Origin: Gammaproteobacteria bacterium
Lineage (GTDB): Bacteria > Pseudomonadota > Gammaproteobacteria > SZUA-140
Assembly: GCA_020847075.1 (NCBI GenBank)
Contig: JADLCS010000058.1
Span: 17,074 to 81,073, forward strand
Reading direction: 5' to 3'
DNA: 64,000 nt
A program made the translations under genes and the position numbers. The notes beneath the pieces were generated by a model that saw only the letters and a program-made list of their open reading frames with translations, was not told the origin of the DNA and made no database searches. Below are positions 1 through 8,593 of the stretch, piece after piece; position 1 is the stretch's first letter; every line of letters begins with the position of its first letter.

Positions 1-137
1 TCCGCGGGCAGTCCCAGATGGGGCACCAGGGATTCGAAGTCGTGGCCATCGGCGCCGAGGCCGTGCAGCCAGAGGATGCTCGCCCGCGCGGGTGTCGCGG
101 GTTCGAGGACGACCGCGGGCAGCAGACCGGCATTCAT
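1..137 (-). CDS. Carboxylesterase/phospholipase family alpha/beta hydrolase, N-terminal fragment
   Basis: Only the first 45 codons lie in the window; the rest runs off the left edge. The reverse-strand translation begins MNAGLLPAVVLEP and continues with ILWLHGLGADGHDFESLVP, the oxyanion-loop HGLGADG segment typical of the carboxylesterase/phospholipase (EstB/YpfH-like) alpha/beta hydrolases. The catalytic Ser, Asp and His would be in the missing part. It is divergent from lptM-lysA, sharing a 160-base upstream region. Substrate cannot be judged. Confidence 0.75.
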   Translation of the reverse strand, partial: MNAGLLPAVVLEPATPARASILWLHGLGADGHDFESLVPHLGLPA

Positions 138-189
138 ACGCGGTCGTCGGATTCGCGCGCGGGGACCGGCGGGAGCCGGCGGGGGGCGA

Positions 190-219
190 TTAGCCTGTGC
201 CGCATGAACCGATTATACT
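190..219 (+). promoter_or_regulatory. Possible sigma-70 promoter for lptM-lysA
   Basis: TTAGCC (190-195), an 18-base spacer and TATACT (214-219). The -10 box is good and the -35 box is weak. It lies about 80 bases before the lptM start. Confidence 0.35.
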
Positions 220-251
220 GGGGCCAGATCTCTTCAGCGGGTCCGGAGCGA

Positions 252-268
252 ACGCCCGGTCCGGGCGT
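252..268 (+). repeat. GC-rich hairpin in the lptM leader
   Basis: ACGCCCGG, one T, CCGGGCGT is a perfect inverted repeat, flanked by GGAG and CTCC that can lengthen the stem. No T-run follows, so it is not an obvious terminator. It would lie in the leader of a transcript from the promoter near 214. Confidence 0.4.
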
Positions 269-301
269 CTCCATCCTGTCTTCGCGGTTAAGCTAGCAAA
301 A

Positions 302-451
302 ATGCATGAAAAAAAACAGTCGAAGCGGCGCGCGCGGCGGCGCTGGGCGATGATCGGGGTGGCGTGCCTGCTGCTGCTCGCCGCCTGCGGTCAGAAAGGT
401 GATCTGTATCTGCCCGGCGAGGGCCGGGCCGACCCCCAACAGGCCGGATGA
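302..451 (+). CDS. lptM: LPS translocon maturation chaperone LptM (YifL) lipoprotein
   Basis: A 49-residue lipoprotein. A basic N-terminus (KKQSKRRARRRW) precedes a hydrophobic stretch and the lipobox LLAAC, followed by GQKGDLYLP, the conserved signature of the YifL/LptM family. LptM helps the LptD/E outer-membrane lipopolysaccharide translocon to mature. I chose the ATG at 302 because the upstream extension would put about 35 unrelated residues before the lipoprotein signal. The stop overlaps the lysA start by four bases (ATGA), so the two are translationally coupled, the usual order in gammaproteobacteria. lptD itself is at 20.6-22.9 kb. Confidence 0.85.
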   Translation: MHEKKQSKRRARRRWAMIGVACLLLLAACGQKGDLYLPGEGRADPQQAG

Positions 452-1704
452 TCCAGATGGAAGATTTCACCTATCGGGACGGCGTCCTGAACGCGGAGGG
501 CGTCGATCTGCGCGCCGTCGCCGCCGAGTTCGGCACCCCCTGCTATGTCTACTCGCGCGCCGCGATCGAGCGCCAGTGGCGGGCCTTCGACCAGGCCTTT
601 CAGGCCCGCGAGCATCTGGTCTGTTTCGCCGTCAAGGCCTGTTCCAATATCGCCGTGCTGAACCTGCTGGCGCGCCTGGGGTCGGGGTTCGATATCGTGT
701 CGCTGGGCGAGCTGGAGCGGGTGCTGGCGGCCGGTGGCGACCCCGGCAGGATCGTGTTCTCCGGGGTAGGCAAGACACGGGAGGAGATCCGTCGCGCGCT
801 GGCGGCCGGCATCGCCTGTTTCAACGTCGAGTCCGCCGCCGAGCTCGACCGGATCGACGCCGTCGCGGGGGAGTCGGGACGCCGCGCGCCGGTCTCCCTG
901 CGCGTGAATCCCGACGTGGACGCGCGCACGCATCCGTATATCTCGACCGGGCTCAAGGAAAACAAATTCGGTATCCCGGTGGCGGAGGCGGAGGAACTGG
1001 CGGTCCGCGCCGTTCGCATGGACCATGTCGATCTGGTCGGGCTGGATTGCCATATCGGATCCCAGTTGACCTCGACCGCGCCGTTCGAGGATGCGCTGGA
1101 TCGCCTGCTCAAACTGGTGGACAGGCTCGCGCGGCGGGGGATCGAACTGCATCATCTCAATCTGGGCGGAGGACTCGGCGTGCGCTATCGCGCGGAACGG
1201 CCGCCGTCGCCCGCGGAATACGCGGCGGCCCTGTCGGCCCGGCTCGGCGCCCGGCCCGGCCGGCTGTTGATCGAGCCGGGGCGGGCCATCGTCGCCAATG
1301 CCGGCCTCCTGCTGACGCGGGTGGAATACCTCAAGCCGGGCGAGGGGAAAAACTTCGCCATCGTGGATGCCGCCATGAACGACTTGATCCGGCCCGCTTT
1401 ATACGATGCGTGGCACGAGATCCTGCCGGTGGCCCCGCACGCCGATCTGCCCGCCCGGGAGTACGACATCGTCGGGCCGGTGTGCGAGACCGGGGATTTT
1501 CTGGGCAAGGGACGCGCGCTCGCGCTACGGCCCGATGACCTGCTCGCGGTGTGCTCCGCCGGCGCCTACGGGTTTGTGATGAGCTCGAATTACAATTCCC
1601 GTCCGCGTGCGGCGGAGGTCCTGGTCGATCGCGGCCGCGCCCATCTGATCCGTGAACGGGAAAGCCTGCCGATGCTGTTCGCGGGCGAGCGCCTGCCGTT
1701 CTGA
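448..1704 (+). CDS. lysA: Diaminopimelate decarboxylase
   Basis: 418 residues, normal for LysA. It decarboxylates meso-diaminopimelate to L-lysine, the last step of lysine synthesis, using pyridoxal phosphate. The PLP lysine is K63 in FAVKACSN. H202 in CHIGSQ and the EPGRAIVANAG segment (about 276-286) contact the cofactor. C346 in VCETGDFL comes from the partner subunit in the dimer active site, and AGAYGFVMSSNYNSRP closes the fold III barrel-sandwich domain. It overlaps lptM by four bases. dapF, often next to lysA, is absent; a methyltransferase gene follows 21 bases later. Confidence 0.97.
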   Translation: MIQMEDFTYRDGVLNAEGVDLRAVAAEFGTPCYVYSRAAIERQWRAFDQAFQAREHLVCFAVKACSNIAVLNLLARLGSGFDIVSLGELERVLAAGGDPGRIVFSGVGKTREEIRRALAAGIACFNVESAAELDRIDAVAGESGRRAPVSLRVNPDVDARTHPYISTGLKENKFGIPVAEAEELAVRAVRMDHVDLVGLDCHIGSQLTSTAPFEDALDRLLKLVDRLARRGIELHHLNLGGGLGVRYRAERPPSPAEYAAALSARLGARPGRLLIEPGRAIVANAGLLLTRVEYLKPGEGKNFAIVDAAMNDLIRPALYDAWHEILPVAPHADLPAREYDIVGPVCETGDFLGKGRALALRPDDLLAVCSAGAYGFVMSSNYNSRPRAAEVLVDRGRAHLIRERESLPMLFAGERLPF

Positions 1705-1725
1705 GTTCGTTCGGAGGTCGCCGGC

Positions 1726-2412
1726 ATGAAGCGCGTGCCCGAACCCGAGTTGATGGAAGACGAGGCGCAGGCGCGTGCCTATTCCGAGGCCGATTTCTCC
1801 GAGCCGCACGCGATGTTCGTCCGTCTGTGCGGAGAGGCCTGGGCGGGGCGCGCGCCGCGCGGGCGCATGCTCGATCTCGGTTGTGGACCGGGCGATGTCA
1901 CGGTGCGCCTGGCGGAGCGGTTTCCCCTGTTCACCATCGACGGCGTGGACGGTTCGGAGGCGATGCTCGGATACGGGGCGGAACGCGTGCGCCGGCACGG
2001 GCTCGAGGATCGGGTCCGGCTCATCCGGGGTCATCTGCCGGCCTGTCCGCTGCCGGGGGGGTACGACGCCATCGTCAGCAACAGTCTGCTGCATCATCTG
2101 AGCGATCCGGCGATCCTGTGGGATACCGTTCGGCGCTGCGCCCGCCCGGGCGCGGCGGTATTCGTCATGGACCTGATGCGCCCGGAAGACGAGGCGGCGG
2201 CACAGGCGCTGACGGAGCGCCATGCCGCGGGGGCGCCCGCGGTGCTCCGGCGCGACTTCTTTCATTCGCTGCTGGCCGCCTATCGCCCGGAAGAGGTGCG
2301 CGCGCAGCTCGCCGGCGCGGGCCTGGAGGATTTCGCCGTGCGCGCGGTCTCGGACCGCCATCTCGTCGTGAGCGGATGTCTCCCGGGGACGGACGGCGTC
2401 TGCCCCCGGTGA
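1726..2412 (+). CDS. Class I SAM-dependent methyltransferase, substrate unknown
   Basis: 228 residues with a Rossmann-like methyltransferase fold: motif I LDLGCGPGDVT (about 46-56), acidic motif II near VDGSEAMLGYG, and motif IV around YDAIVSNSLLHHL. The last resembles UbiE/Methyltransf_11 small-molecule methyltransferases. No membrane segment or signal peptide is visible. It lies between lysA and a TPR-glycosyltransferase with short spacing and may share their transcript. The context does not name a substrate. Confidence 0.85.
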   Translation: MKRVPEPELMEDEAQARAYSEADFSEPHAMFVRLCGEAWAGRAPRGRMLDLGCGPGDVTVRLAERFPLFTIDGVDGSEAMLGYGAERVRRHGLEDRVRLIRGHLPACPLPGGYDAIVSNSLLHHLSDPAILWDTVRRCARPGAAVFVMDLMRPEDEAAAQALTERHAAGAPAVLRRDFFHSLLAAYRPEEVRAQLAGAGLEDFAVRAVSDRHLVVSGCLPGTDGVCPR

Positions 2413-2445
2413 CGAGATCCCGCCGGCGGTCTTGAGGGAGGTGTG

Positions 2446-4263
2446 ATGTCGAGGGGCCGGGGAGGATCGGGGCGCGACGACGGGGCGACGGTCGATGACG
2501 GCGTGACCGCCGCGGCGTTGCGACGGGCCGCAGCGCTGCACCAGGCGGGCCGGCCGGCGGAGGCGGCAGCGCTCTGCCGGGAGATCCTCGGTATCGCGCC
2601 CGGGAATGTCGATGCCTTGTGCCTGCTGGCGATCCTGGCCCTGCAATTCGGACATCCGGAAGAATCCGCCCGCCTGGCCGGGCGGGCGGTGGCGATCGAT
2701 CCGCACTCGGAACGCGCCTTCAATATCCAGGGTATCGCCCTGCAGTCCCTCGGGCGTTATCCGGAGGCGCTGACGAGTTACGATCGCGCCCTGGCGCTGG
2801 AGCCGGCCTTCGCCGAGGCCTGGTATCGCCGCGGCAATGTCCTGCACGACCTGGGGCGCCGCGAGGACGCCATCGCCAGCTATGATCGCGCCCTGGCGCT
2901 CATGCCCGATTCGGTGGAGGCCGCGTACAACCGCGGGCTGGTGCTGCAGGAGTTACGGCGCCAGGATGAAGCGCTGGCCAGTTACGACCTGGCGCTGGGG
3001 CTGCGCCCCGATCTCGTCGATGCGCACTACAATCGCGGCCTGATCCTGCATGAATTGCGGCGTTACGACGAGGCCCTCGTTTGCTATGAGCGCGTGCTCG
3101 GCCTCAGGCCGGAGATGCACGAGGCGCTCAACAACCGCGGCAATACGCTGCGCCGCCTGAACCGCTATGAAGAGGCGCTGGGCTGTTTCGAACAGGCACT
3201 GCGTCTGAGGCCGGATCACGTCGAGGCGCTGATCAACAGAGGCCTGGTGCTGCAGGATCTGGATCGGTGCGAGGAGGCCCTGCGGAGCTTCGACGCCGCT
3301 ACCGCGCGCGCGCCGGATTCGGCCGCCGCCCATTGCGGCGCCGCGCTCTGCCGGTTGTCGCTGGGGGACTTCGCCGCGGGATGGCACGAGTATGAATGGC
3401 GTTGGAGGAGTCCGCAGACGCAGGCCCTCCGCGATTTCGTCGAGCCGCCCTGGCTGGGGCAGGCGCCGGTGGCGGGGCGCACCCTCCTGTTGTGGGCGGA
3501 ACAGGGCCTCGGTGACACGCTCCAGTTCTGCCGTTATGCGAAATACCTGGCCGATGCCGGGGCCGAGGTGATCCTGGAGGTGCAGCCGGCCCTGAAACCC
3601 CTGTTGTCCCGCCTGGAGGGTCCGGTCCGGGTCCTGGCGCAGGGCGAGGCGCTGCCCGCCTTCGATCTGCATTGTCCGCTGTTGAGTCTGCCGCTGGCGT
3701 GTGGGACCGATGCGGGCAGCATCCCGGCCGGGGCCGCCTATCTCCTGCCGGATGTCGCAAAGGTGCGGGACTGGACGGCCGTTCTCGCCGGCGCGAGGGG
3801 GCCGCGGGTGGGGCTGGCGTGGTCGGGGGATCCGCGTCACCCCAACGACCATAACCGTTCCTTGCCCCTGTCCCGCCTGCGGGCGCTGCTCGGCGAGCCG
3901 GCCACCTTCGTCGGCGTGCAGAAGGAACTACGGGCGGAGGATGCGGAGTTTCTGGCCGCGCATCCGGAGATCCGGCATTACGGCGACCGGATCGCGGATT
4001 TCGCCGATACCGCGGCCCTCATCGCCAACCTCGATCTGGTGATCACGGTGGATACCTCGGTCGCCCATCTGGCCGGCGCGCTGGGGAAACCCGTCTGGAT
4101 TCTGCTGTGCCACAATCCGGACTGGCGCTGGATGCGCGGTCGCGCGGACAGTCCGTGGTATCCCTCGGCGCGTCTGTTCCGGCAGGCCGCGGCGGGCGAC
4201 TGGGACGGCGTGATCGGCCGCCTGTGCGCGGGTCTGCGCGAGTCGACGCAGCCGGCGGGGTGA
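2446..4263 (+). CDS. TPR-repeat protein with C-terminal GT41/GT9-like glycosyltransferase domain
   Basis: About 605 residues. The first 290 are tandem tetratricopeptide repeats, with recurring units such as YNRGLVLQELRRQDEALASY spaced 34 residues apart. The C-terminal half contains LLWAEQGLGDTLQFCRYAKYL, GLAWSGDPRHPNDHNRSLPL and DLVITVDTSVAHLAGALGKP, the signature of TPR-linked glycosyltransferases that resemble GT9 heptosyltransferases and O-GlcNAc transferase. Such enzymes often glycosylate proteins, but the acceptor here is unknown. I prefer the ATG at 2446, four bases after GGAGG, over the GTG at 2443. No signal peptide, so it is probably cytoplasmic. Confidence 0.85.
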   Translation: MSRGRGGSGRDDGATVDDGVTAAALRRAAALHQAGRPAEAAALCREILGIAPGNVDALCLLAILALQFGHPEESARLAGRAVAIDPHSERAFNIQGIALQSLGRYPEALTSYDRALALEPAFAEAWYRRGNVLHDLGRREDAIASYDRALALMPDSVEAAYNRGLVLQELRRQDEALASYDLALGLRPDLVDAHYNRGLILHELRRYDEALVCYERVLGLRPEMHEALNNRGNTLRRLNRYEEALGCFEQALRLRPDHVEALINRGLVLQDLDRCEEALRSFDAATARAPDSAAAHCGAALCRLSLGDFAAGWHEYEWRWRSPQTQALRDFVEPPWLGQAPVAGRTLLLWAEQGLGDTLQFCRYAKYLADAGAEVILEVQPALKPLLSRLEGPVRVLAQGEALPAFDLHCPLLSLPLACGTDAGSIPAGAAYLLPDVAKVRDWTAVLAGARGPRVGLAWSGDPRHPNDHNRSLPLSRLRALLGEPATFVGVQKELRAEDAEFLAAHPEIRHYGDRIADFADTAALIANLDLVITVDTSVAHLAGALGKPVWILLCHNPDWRWMRGRADSPWYPSARLFRQAAAGDWDGVIGRLCAGLRESTQPAG

Positions 4264-4272
4264 TCGACCACC

Positions 4273-4737
4273 CTAGGTTCCGGCGGCGAAGCCTTGCTGT
4301 CGCCAGGCCTCATAGACGATCACGGCGACCGCGTTGGAGAGATTGAGGCTGCGGCAGCGCGGCGCCATCGGGATGCGGAGGATATGCCCCGGCGGCTGGC
4401 GATCGAGCAGTTCCCCCGGCAGTCCGCGTGTCTCGGGCCCGAACAGGAAGGCGTCTCCGGGCGCATAGGCGGGTTCGGTATGGGTCGTGGCGCCGCGCGT
4501 GGAGCAGGCGAAGACGCGGCGCGGCGCGACCGCGTGCAGGAAGGCGGCGAAGTCCCGGTGTTCGCGCACGGGGGCGTACTCGTGATAATCCAGGCCGGCG
4601 CGTCGCAGCCGGGCGTCGTCGAGCGCGAAACCGAGCGGATGGATGAGGTGCAGGGCGGTGTGGGTATTGGCGCACAGGCGTATAATATTGCCCGTGTTGG
4701 GCGGGATCTCGGGCTGAAACAGGACGACGTGGAACAT
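4273..4737 (-). CDS. trmL: tRNA (cytidine(34)-2'-O)-methyltransferase TrmL
   Basis: 154 residues, the compact size of TrmL/YibK. It is a SPOUT-class enzyme that 2'-O-methylates the wobble nucleotide of two leucine tRNAs. Diagnostic segments are the N-terminal VLFQPEIPPNTGNIIRLC, and the knot motifs FLFGPETRGLP and RIPMAPRCRSLNLSNAVAV. The reading frame stays open far upstream, but homology starts at the ATG at 4737 (MFHVVLF). The gene is convergent with the TPR-glycosyltransferase and divergent from pyrD, 45 bases away. Confidence 0.95.
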   Translation of the reverse strand: MFHVVLFQPEIPPNTGNIIRLCANTHTALHLIHPLGFALDDARLRRAGLDYHEYAPVREHRDFAAFLHAVAPRRVFACSTRGATTHTEPAYAPGDAFLFGPETRGLPGELLDRQPPGHILRIPMAPRCRSLNLSNAVAVIVYEAWRQQGFAAGT

Positions 4738-4782
4738 GCGGCGAGCGGCTCCGGAAAATCCTGATGTAATAACCTCTGCGCG

Positions 4783-5757
4783 ATGGGTGGTCAAGCGGTG
4801 AATCAGGACGACAAGCGGGCACTCGAGCTCGATTTCTGCGGCATGCGTTTCGCCACGCCGCTGGTGCTGTTGTCGGGCTGTGTCGGTTTCGGCGAGGAAT
4901 ATACCCGCGTCGAGGGGTTTTCCAATCGCGACGTCGGCGCGGTATGCCTGAAGGGGACCACGCTCCATCCGCGTCTGGGCAACCCGCCGCATCGCGTCAC
5001 CGAGACGCCGATGGGCATGCTGAACGCGATCGGCCTGCAGAATCCGGGCGCGCACCACGTGGTGCGGGAGATCCTGCCGCGGCTCGATTTTTCCGAGACC
5101 CGTTTCATCGCCAACGTCTCCGGTTCCACCGTCGAGGAATACGTCGAGGTGACGCGTATCTTCGACGATTCGCCGATCGACGCCATGGAGATCAATATCT
5201 CCTGCCCCAACGTCAAGGAGGGCGGCGTGCAGTTCGGTAACGACCCCGCCATGTCGGCCCGCGTGGTCGAGGCCTGTCGCGCCGTCACCGATAAACCGCT
5301 CATCACCAAGCTGTCGCCCAATCAGACCGATATCGCGGAAAACGCGCGCCGCTGCATCGAGGCGGGGACCGATGCCTTCGCGGTGATCAATACCTTGACC
5401 GGCATGGCGATCGACGTCGAGCAGCGTACCCCGATCATCGGCAACAATCAGGGCGGGTTGTCCGGGCCGGCGATCAAGCCCATCGCGGTGCTCAAGGTAC
5501 ATCAGGTCTATCAGGTGTGCCGGGCGCACGGTGTGCCGATCATCGGCCAGGGCGGCGTGTGCAGCGCGGAGGACGCGCTGGAGTTCCTCATCGCCGGGGC
5601 GACCGCCGTCGGCGTCGGCACCGGGTTGTTCTACGATCCACTGCTGTGCCCCAAGATCAACGCCGGCATCGCCGCCTATCTCAAACGGCACGGCCTCAGT
5701 GAAGTCGGCCAGTTGACGGGCACCCTGAGGCTCAACGGTCAGACGGTGTGCGCCTGA
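4783..5757 (+). CDS. pyrD: Dihydroorotate dehydrogenase, class 1B type catalytic subunit
   Basis: 324 residues, a TIM-barrel FMN enzyme oxidising dihydroorotate to orotate in pyrimidine synthesis. The pattern ETPMGMLNAIGLQNPG, then INISCPNVKEGG with the class 1 catalytic cysteine, KLSPN, NTLTGMAIDV and GGLSGPAIKP matches the soluble NAD-linked 1B enzymes rather than the membrane-bound quinone-linked class 2 PyrD usual in gammaproteobacteria. 1B enzymes normally need the iron-sulfur subunit PyrK, which is not in this window. A GTG at 4798, preceded by GGTGG, is an alternative start. Confidence 0.9.
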   Translation: MGGQAVNQDDKRALELDFCGMRFATPLVLLSGCVGFGEEYTRVEGFSNRDVGAVCLKGTTLHPRLGNPPHRVTETPMGMLNAIGLQNPGAHHVVREILPRLDFSETRFIANVSGSTVEEYVEVTRIFDDSPIDAMEINISCPNVKEGGVQFGNDPAMSARVVEACRAVTDKPLITKLSPNQTDIAENARRCIEAGTDAFAVINTLTGMAIDVEQRTPIIGNNQGGLSGPAIKPIAVLKVHQVYQVCRAHGVPIIGQGGVCSAEDALEFLIAGATAVGVGTGLFYDPLLCPKINAGIAAYLKRHGLSEVGQLTGTLRLNGQTVCA

Positions 5758-5776
5758 GGGGCGGTGATGAGAATGA

Positions 5777-5841
5777 GTAATGGGTGAACAGTGATGAGTG
5801 ACTGAAGGGCTGGCGTCACCCATCACCCATTACCGTTCACC
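5777..5841. repeat. Nested inverted and direct repeats based on ATGGGTGA
   Basis: GTAATGGGTGA (5777-5787) is perfectly inverted as TCACCCATTAC (5823-5833). GGTGAAC (5783-5789) is also inverted as GTTCACC (5835-5841), and TCACCCA occurs twice in tandem. It fills the gap between the convergent pyrD and glnG genes. It may serve as a transcription barrier for both, or be a dispersed repeat. Confidence 0.6.
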
Positions 5842-5844
5842 CCT

Positions 5845-7287
5845 TCACGATTCGACCCGTTCCTCCTCCGGCACGGTATCGTCCTCGGCGATGCCGAGTT
5901 CCTTGATCTTGCGCGTCAGCGTATTGCGGCCCCAGCCCAGCAGTTTGGCCGCCTCCTGACGCCGGCCGCCGGTATGGCGCAGCGTGGTCTCGATCATGAT
6001 GCGCTCGAAGCGCGGCACTGCATCGCCCAGCAGATCGGATCCGCCCTGGACGAGCCGGGTATCGGCCCATTGCTGCAGCGCCGCTTCCCAGACGCTCGTC
6101 TCGCCGCCCGCGGGGAGTTCGTGTCTGAGTTCCGGCGGCATGTCTTCCAGGTGAATCACCCGCCCGGGTGACATCACTGTGAGCCAGCGGCAGGTGTTTT
6201 CGAGCTGGCGGACATTGCCGTTCCATTCCAACTGGGCCAGGAACTTGCTCGCCTCGCTGTCGAGGGTCTTGGGTTCGACCGCCAGTTCCTGCGCCGCACG
6301 ATTGAGAAAATGCTGGATCAGCATCGGGATATCCTCGCGCCGTTCGCGCAGCGCCGGGATATGGATGCGGATGACGTTCAGGCGATGGTAGAGGTCCTCG
6401 CGGAACAGGTGCGCCTTGACGCGTTCCTCCAGATTCTGGTGCGTGGCGGCGATGATGCGTACGTCCACCTTGATGGAAGAATGCCCGCCCACGCGATAGA
6501 ACTCGCCGTCGGCGAGCACGCGGAGCAGCCGCGTCTGCAGTTCGACCGGCATGTCGCCGATTTCGTCCAGGAACAGGGTGCCGCCGTCCGCCTGCTCGAA
6601 GCGTCCGCGGTGCATGTTCTGGGCGCCGGTGAACGCCCCGCGCTCATGGCCGAAGAGGTCGGATTCGAGCAGCTCGCGCGGTATGGCGGCGGTGTTGATG
6701 GCGATGAACGGTCCGCCGGAGCGCGGGCTGTGGCGGTGCAGCGCCCGCGCGACCAGCTCTTTTCCGGTGCCGGACTCGCCCGTGAGCAGCACCGTCATGT
6801 TCGAGCGCGCCAGACGGCCGATGGCGCGGAACACCTCCTGCATGGCCGGCGCCTCGCCGATGATCTCCGGGGAATGCGGATTCGCCTCGTGCGACTTGGC
6901 GCCATTGTTGCGGCGATGCTGGCGGATGGCGCGGTTGATCAGATCGGTCGCCTCGTCGACGTCGAAGGGCTTGGGGAGGTATTCGAAGGCGCCGCCTTCA
7001 TAGGCGGCGATCGCGCTGTCGAGGTCGGAGTGCGCGGTCATGATGATCACCGGCAGCTCCGGGTAACTCGTCTTGATCAATTCCATCAGCGCCAGCCCGT
7101 CCATGCCCGGCATGCGGATGTCCGCGATGATGGCGTCCGGCTGTTCGGCGCTCAGGCGATCCATGATGCCGGAGGCGCTTTTGAAGCTGGTGACCTGCAT
7201 ATGGGACTTGGCGAGCGCCTTTTCGAGCACCCAACGAATGGAGCGGTCATCGTCGATGACCCAGATGTGTCCGTTATCGCTGCTCAT
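5845..7287 (-). CDS. glnG: Nitrogen regulation response regulator NtrC (GlnG)
   Basis: 480 residues, full length. Residues 1-120 are a receiver domain with phospho-acceptor D56 in IIADIRMPGMDG. The central AAA+ domain has the Walker A GESGTGKE, the sigma-54 contact loop GAFTGA and Walker B GGTLFLDEIGDMP. The C-terminus carries a Fis-type helix-turn-helix (GRRQEAAKLLGWGRNTLTRKI). Phosphorylated NtrC drives sigma-54 transcription under nitrogen limitation. Its start overlaps the end of glnL by 14 bases. Probable NtrC sites are visible upstream of glnA in the same cluster. Confidence 0.97.
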   Translation of the reverse strand: MSSDNGHIWVIDDDRSIRWVLEKALAKSHMQVTSFKSASGIMDRLSAEQPDAIIADIRMPGMDGLALMELIKTSYPELPVIIMTAHSDLDSAIAAYEGGAFEYLPKPFDVDEATDLINRAIRQHRRNNGAKSHEANPHSPEIIGEAPAMQEVFRAIGRLARSNMTVLLTGESGTGKELVARALHRHSPRSGGPFIAINTAAIPRELLESDLFGHERGAFTGAQNMHRGRFEQADGGTLFLDEIGDMPVELQTRLLRVLADGEFYRVGGHSSIKVDVRIIAATHQNLEERVKAHLFREDLYHRLNVIRIHIPALRERREDIPMLIQHFLNRAAQELAVEPKTLDSEASKFLAQLEWNGNVRQLENTCRWLTVMSPGRVIHLEDMPPELRHELPAGGETSVWEAALQQWADTRLVQGGSDLLGDAVPRFERIMIETTLRHTGGRRQEAAKLLGWGRNTLTRKIKELGIAEDDTVPEEERVES

Positions 7288-8341
7288 GGTGTTCCTCGAG
7301 TGGCAGTATGATGGAAAAAACGGTCTTGCCGGGCCGGCTGGCGCATTCGATCAGCCCGCCATGCTGATTCGCGATCGACTGCGCGATGGGCAGTCCCAGA
7401 CCGGTGCCTCCGGGTCGGCCGCTGATCATGGGGTAGAAGATCTTGTCGAGCATGTCGGCCGGGATGCCGGGGCCGCTGTCGATGATGCTGATCTGCACTA
7501 CCAGTTTGTGGGTCTTGTGGCCCAGGGTGAACTGACGCTGGGTCCGCGTCTGCAGCATGATCGAGCCGTTGCCATTGATGGCCTGCAGGGCATTGCGCGT
7601 GATGTTGAGTACGGCCTGGATGAGCTGATCGGCGTCCGCGTGGAGCTCGGGTATGCTGGGATCGTAGTCGCGCAGGATCGTGACGCCCGGTCCCGCCTCG
7701 GCCTGGATCAGCGCCCGTACGCGTTCGGTGACCTCGTGGATGTTCACCCGGCGCTTGAGCGGGATGGCGTTCGGGCCGAGCATCCTGCTCAGCAGGGACT
7801 GCAGGCGATCCGCTTCGCCGATGATGACCCGGGTATATTCCTTGAGGGCATCGTCGTCCAGTTCGCGCTCGAGCAGTTGCGCCGCCCCGCGCAGGCCGCC
7901 CAGCGGATTGTTGATCTCGTGGGCCATGCCGCGCATCAGCATCCGGGTGTTGTTGTACTGCGTGATGAGGTTTTCTTCGCGCGCGATCCGCATGTGGCGA
8001 TCCACCTGCAGCAGCTCGAGCAGCAGTTCATGGCCGTTGCGTTCCTGCAGCGGGGTGACCGTGGCGTCCACGGTCACCATGCGCTGGTCGGGCATGCGCA
8101 GACAGGCGCCGCGTTCCGTATAGGGGTGCCCGCTGAGCCGTGAGCGTCGCAGCGCCTCGATGAAGTCCGGGGATTCCGGAAACAGCCGTATGACGGGTTG
8201 TCCGGCGATCCGGCGCGCGCTGACCTCGAACAGGATTTCGCCCGCCGGGTTGATGTATTTGAGCTCGAGCGCATCGCTGAACAGCAACACCGCGGTGTTG
8301 AGGTTTTCCAGGATACGCTGGTCAGTACGCGTGGATGTCAT
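7274..8341 (-). CDS. glnL: Nitrogen regulation sensor histidine kinase NtrB (GlnL)
   Basis: 355 residues from the ATG at 8341. An N-terminal PAS-like sensor is followed by the H-box MRGMAHEINNPLGGL with phosphorylated His141, then the N-box, DSGPGIPADMLDKIF and GGTGLGLPIAQSIANQHGG of the ATPase domain. There are no membrane segments, as expected for the cytoplasmic kinase that reads nitrogen status through PII protein and phosphorylates NtrC. A GTG at 8356 is possible, but the ATG gives the usual family N-terminus (RTDQRILENLNTAVLL). It is coupled to glnG. Confidence 0.95.
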   Translation of the reverse strand: MTSTRTDQRILENLNTAVLLFSDALELKYINPAGEILFEVSARRIAGQPVIRLFPESPDFIEALRRSRLSGHPYTERGACLRMPDQRMVTVDATVTPLQERNGHELLLELLQVDRHMRIAREENLITQYNNTRMLMRGMAHEINNPLGGLRGAAQLLERELDDDALKEYTRVIIGEADRLQSLLSRMLGPNAIPLKRRVNIHEVTERVRALIQAEAGPGVTILRDYDPSIPELHADADQLIQAVLNITRNALQAINGNGSIMLQTRTQRQFTLGHKTHKLVVQISIIDSGPGIPADMLDKIFYPMISGRPGGTGLGLPIAQSIANQHGGLIECASRPGKTVFSIILPLEEHHEQR

Positions 8342-8367
8342 CGTATTCGCTAGCACAGCCCCATTTT

Positions 8368-8383
8368 TGCAAGAAGCAAACCA
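8368..8383 (-). promoter_or_regulatory. Weak sigma-54-like site before glnL
   Basis: On the minus strand TGGTTTGCTTCTTGCA has the GG-N10-GC spacing and a perfect TTGCA -12 element, with three mismatches in the -24 element. It would start transcription near 8357, leaving a leader of about 15 bases before the ATG at 8341. Confidence 0.25.
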
Positions 8384-8593
8384 ATCACGCGTGGGCAGGC
8401 CTGGCCGCGGGGCAATTTTTGTGACGGTCCGGGAAGGCCGGTAAAAATCTATTCAAAACAAATGGATAAGATCCTGCCTGTAGAATGTGCCGGTGCCGCC
8501 GGGGGCGAGCACGCCCGTTCATCAGGTCGTAGCCCTCCAGGGGTGGGTCATGCGACGCCCTATTTTAGGGCAAACCGGCGAGGGGTGCGATCA

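Noticed and set aside
1525-2847. 440-codon minus-strand open frame
   Set aside because: It lies antisense to lysA, the methyltransferase and the TPR-glycosyltransferase and has no recognisable motifs. Open antisense frames are expected at this GC content.
4738-5826. N-terminal extension of trmL to a 517-codon frame
   Set aside because: The extension is antisense to pyrD. Homology to TrmL begins exactly at the ATG at 4737.
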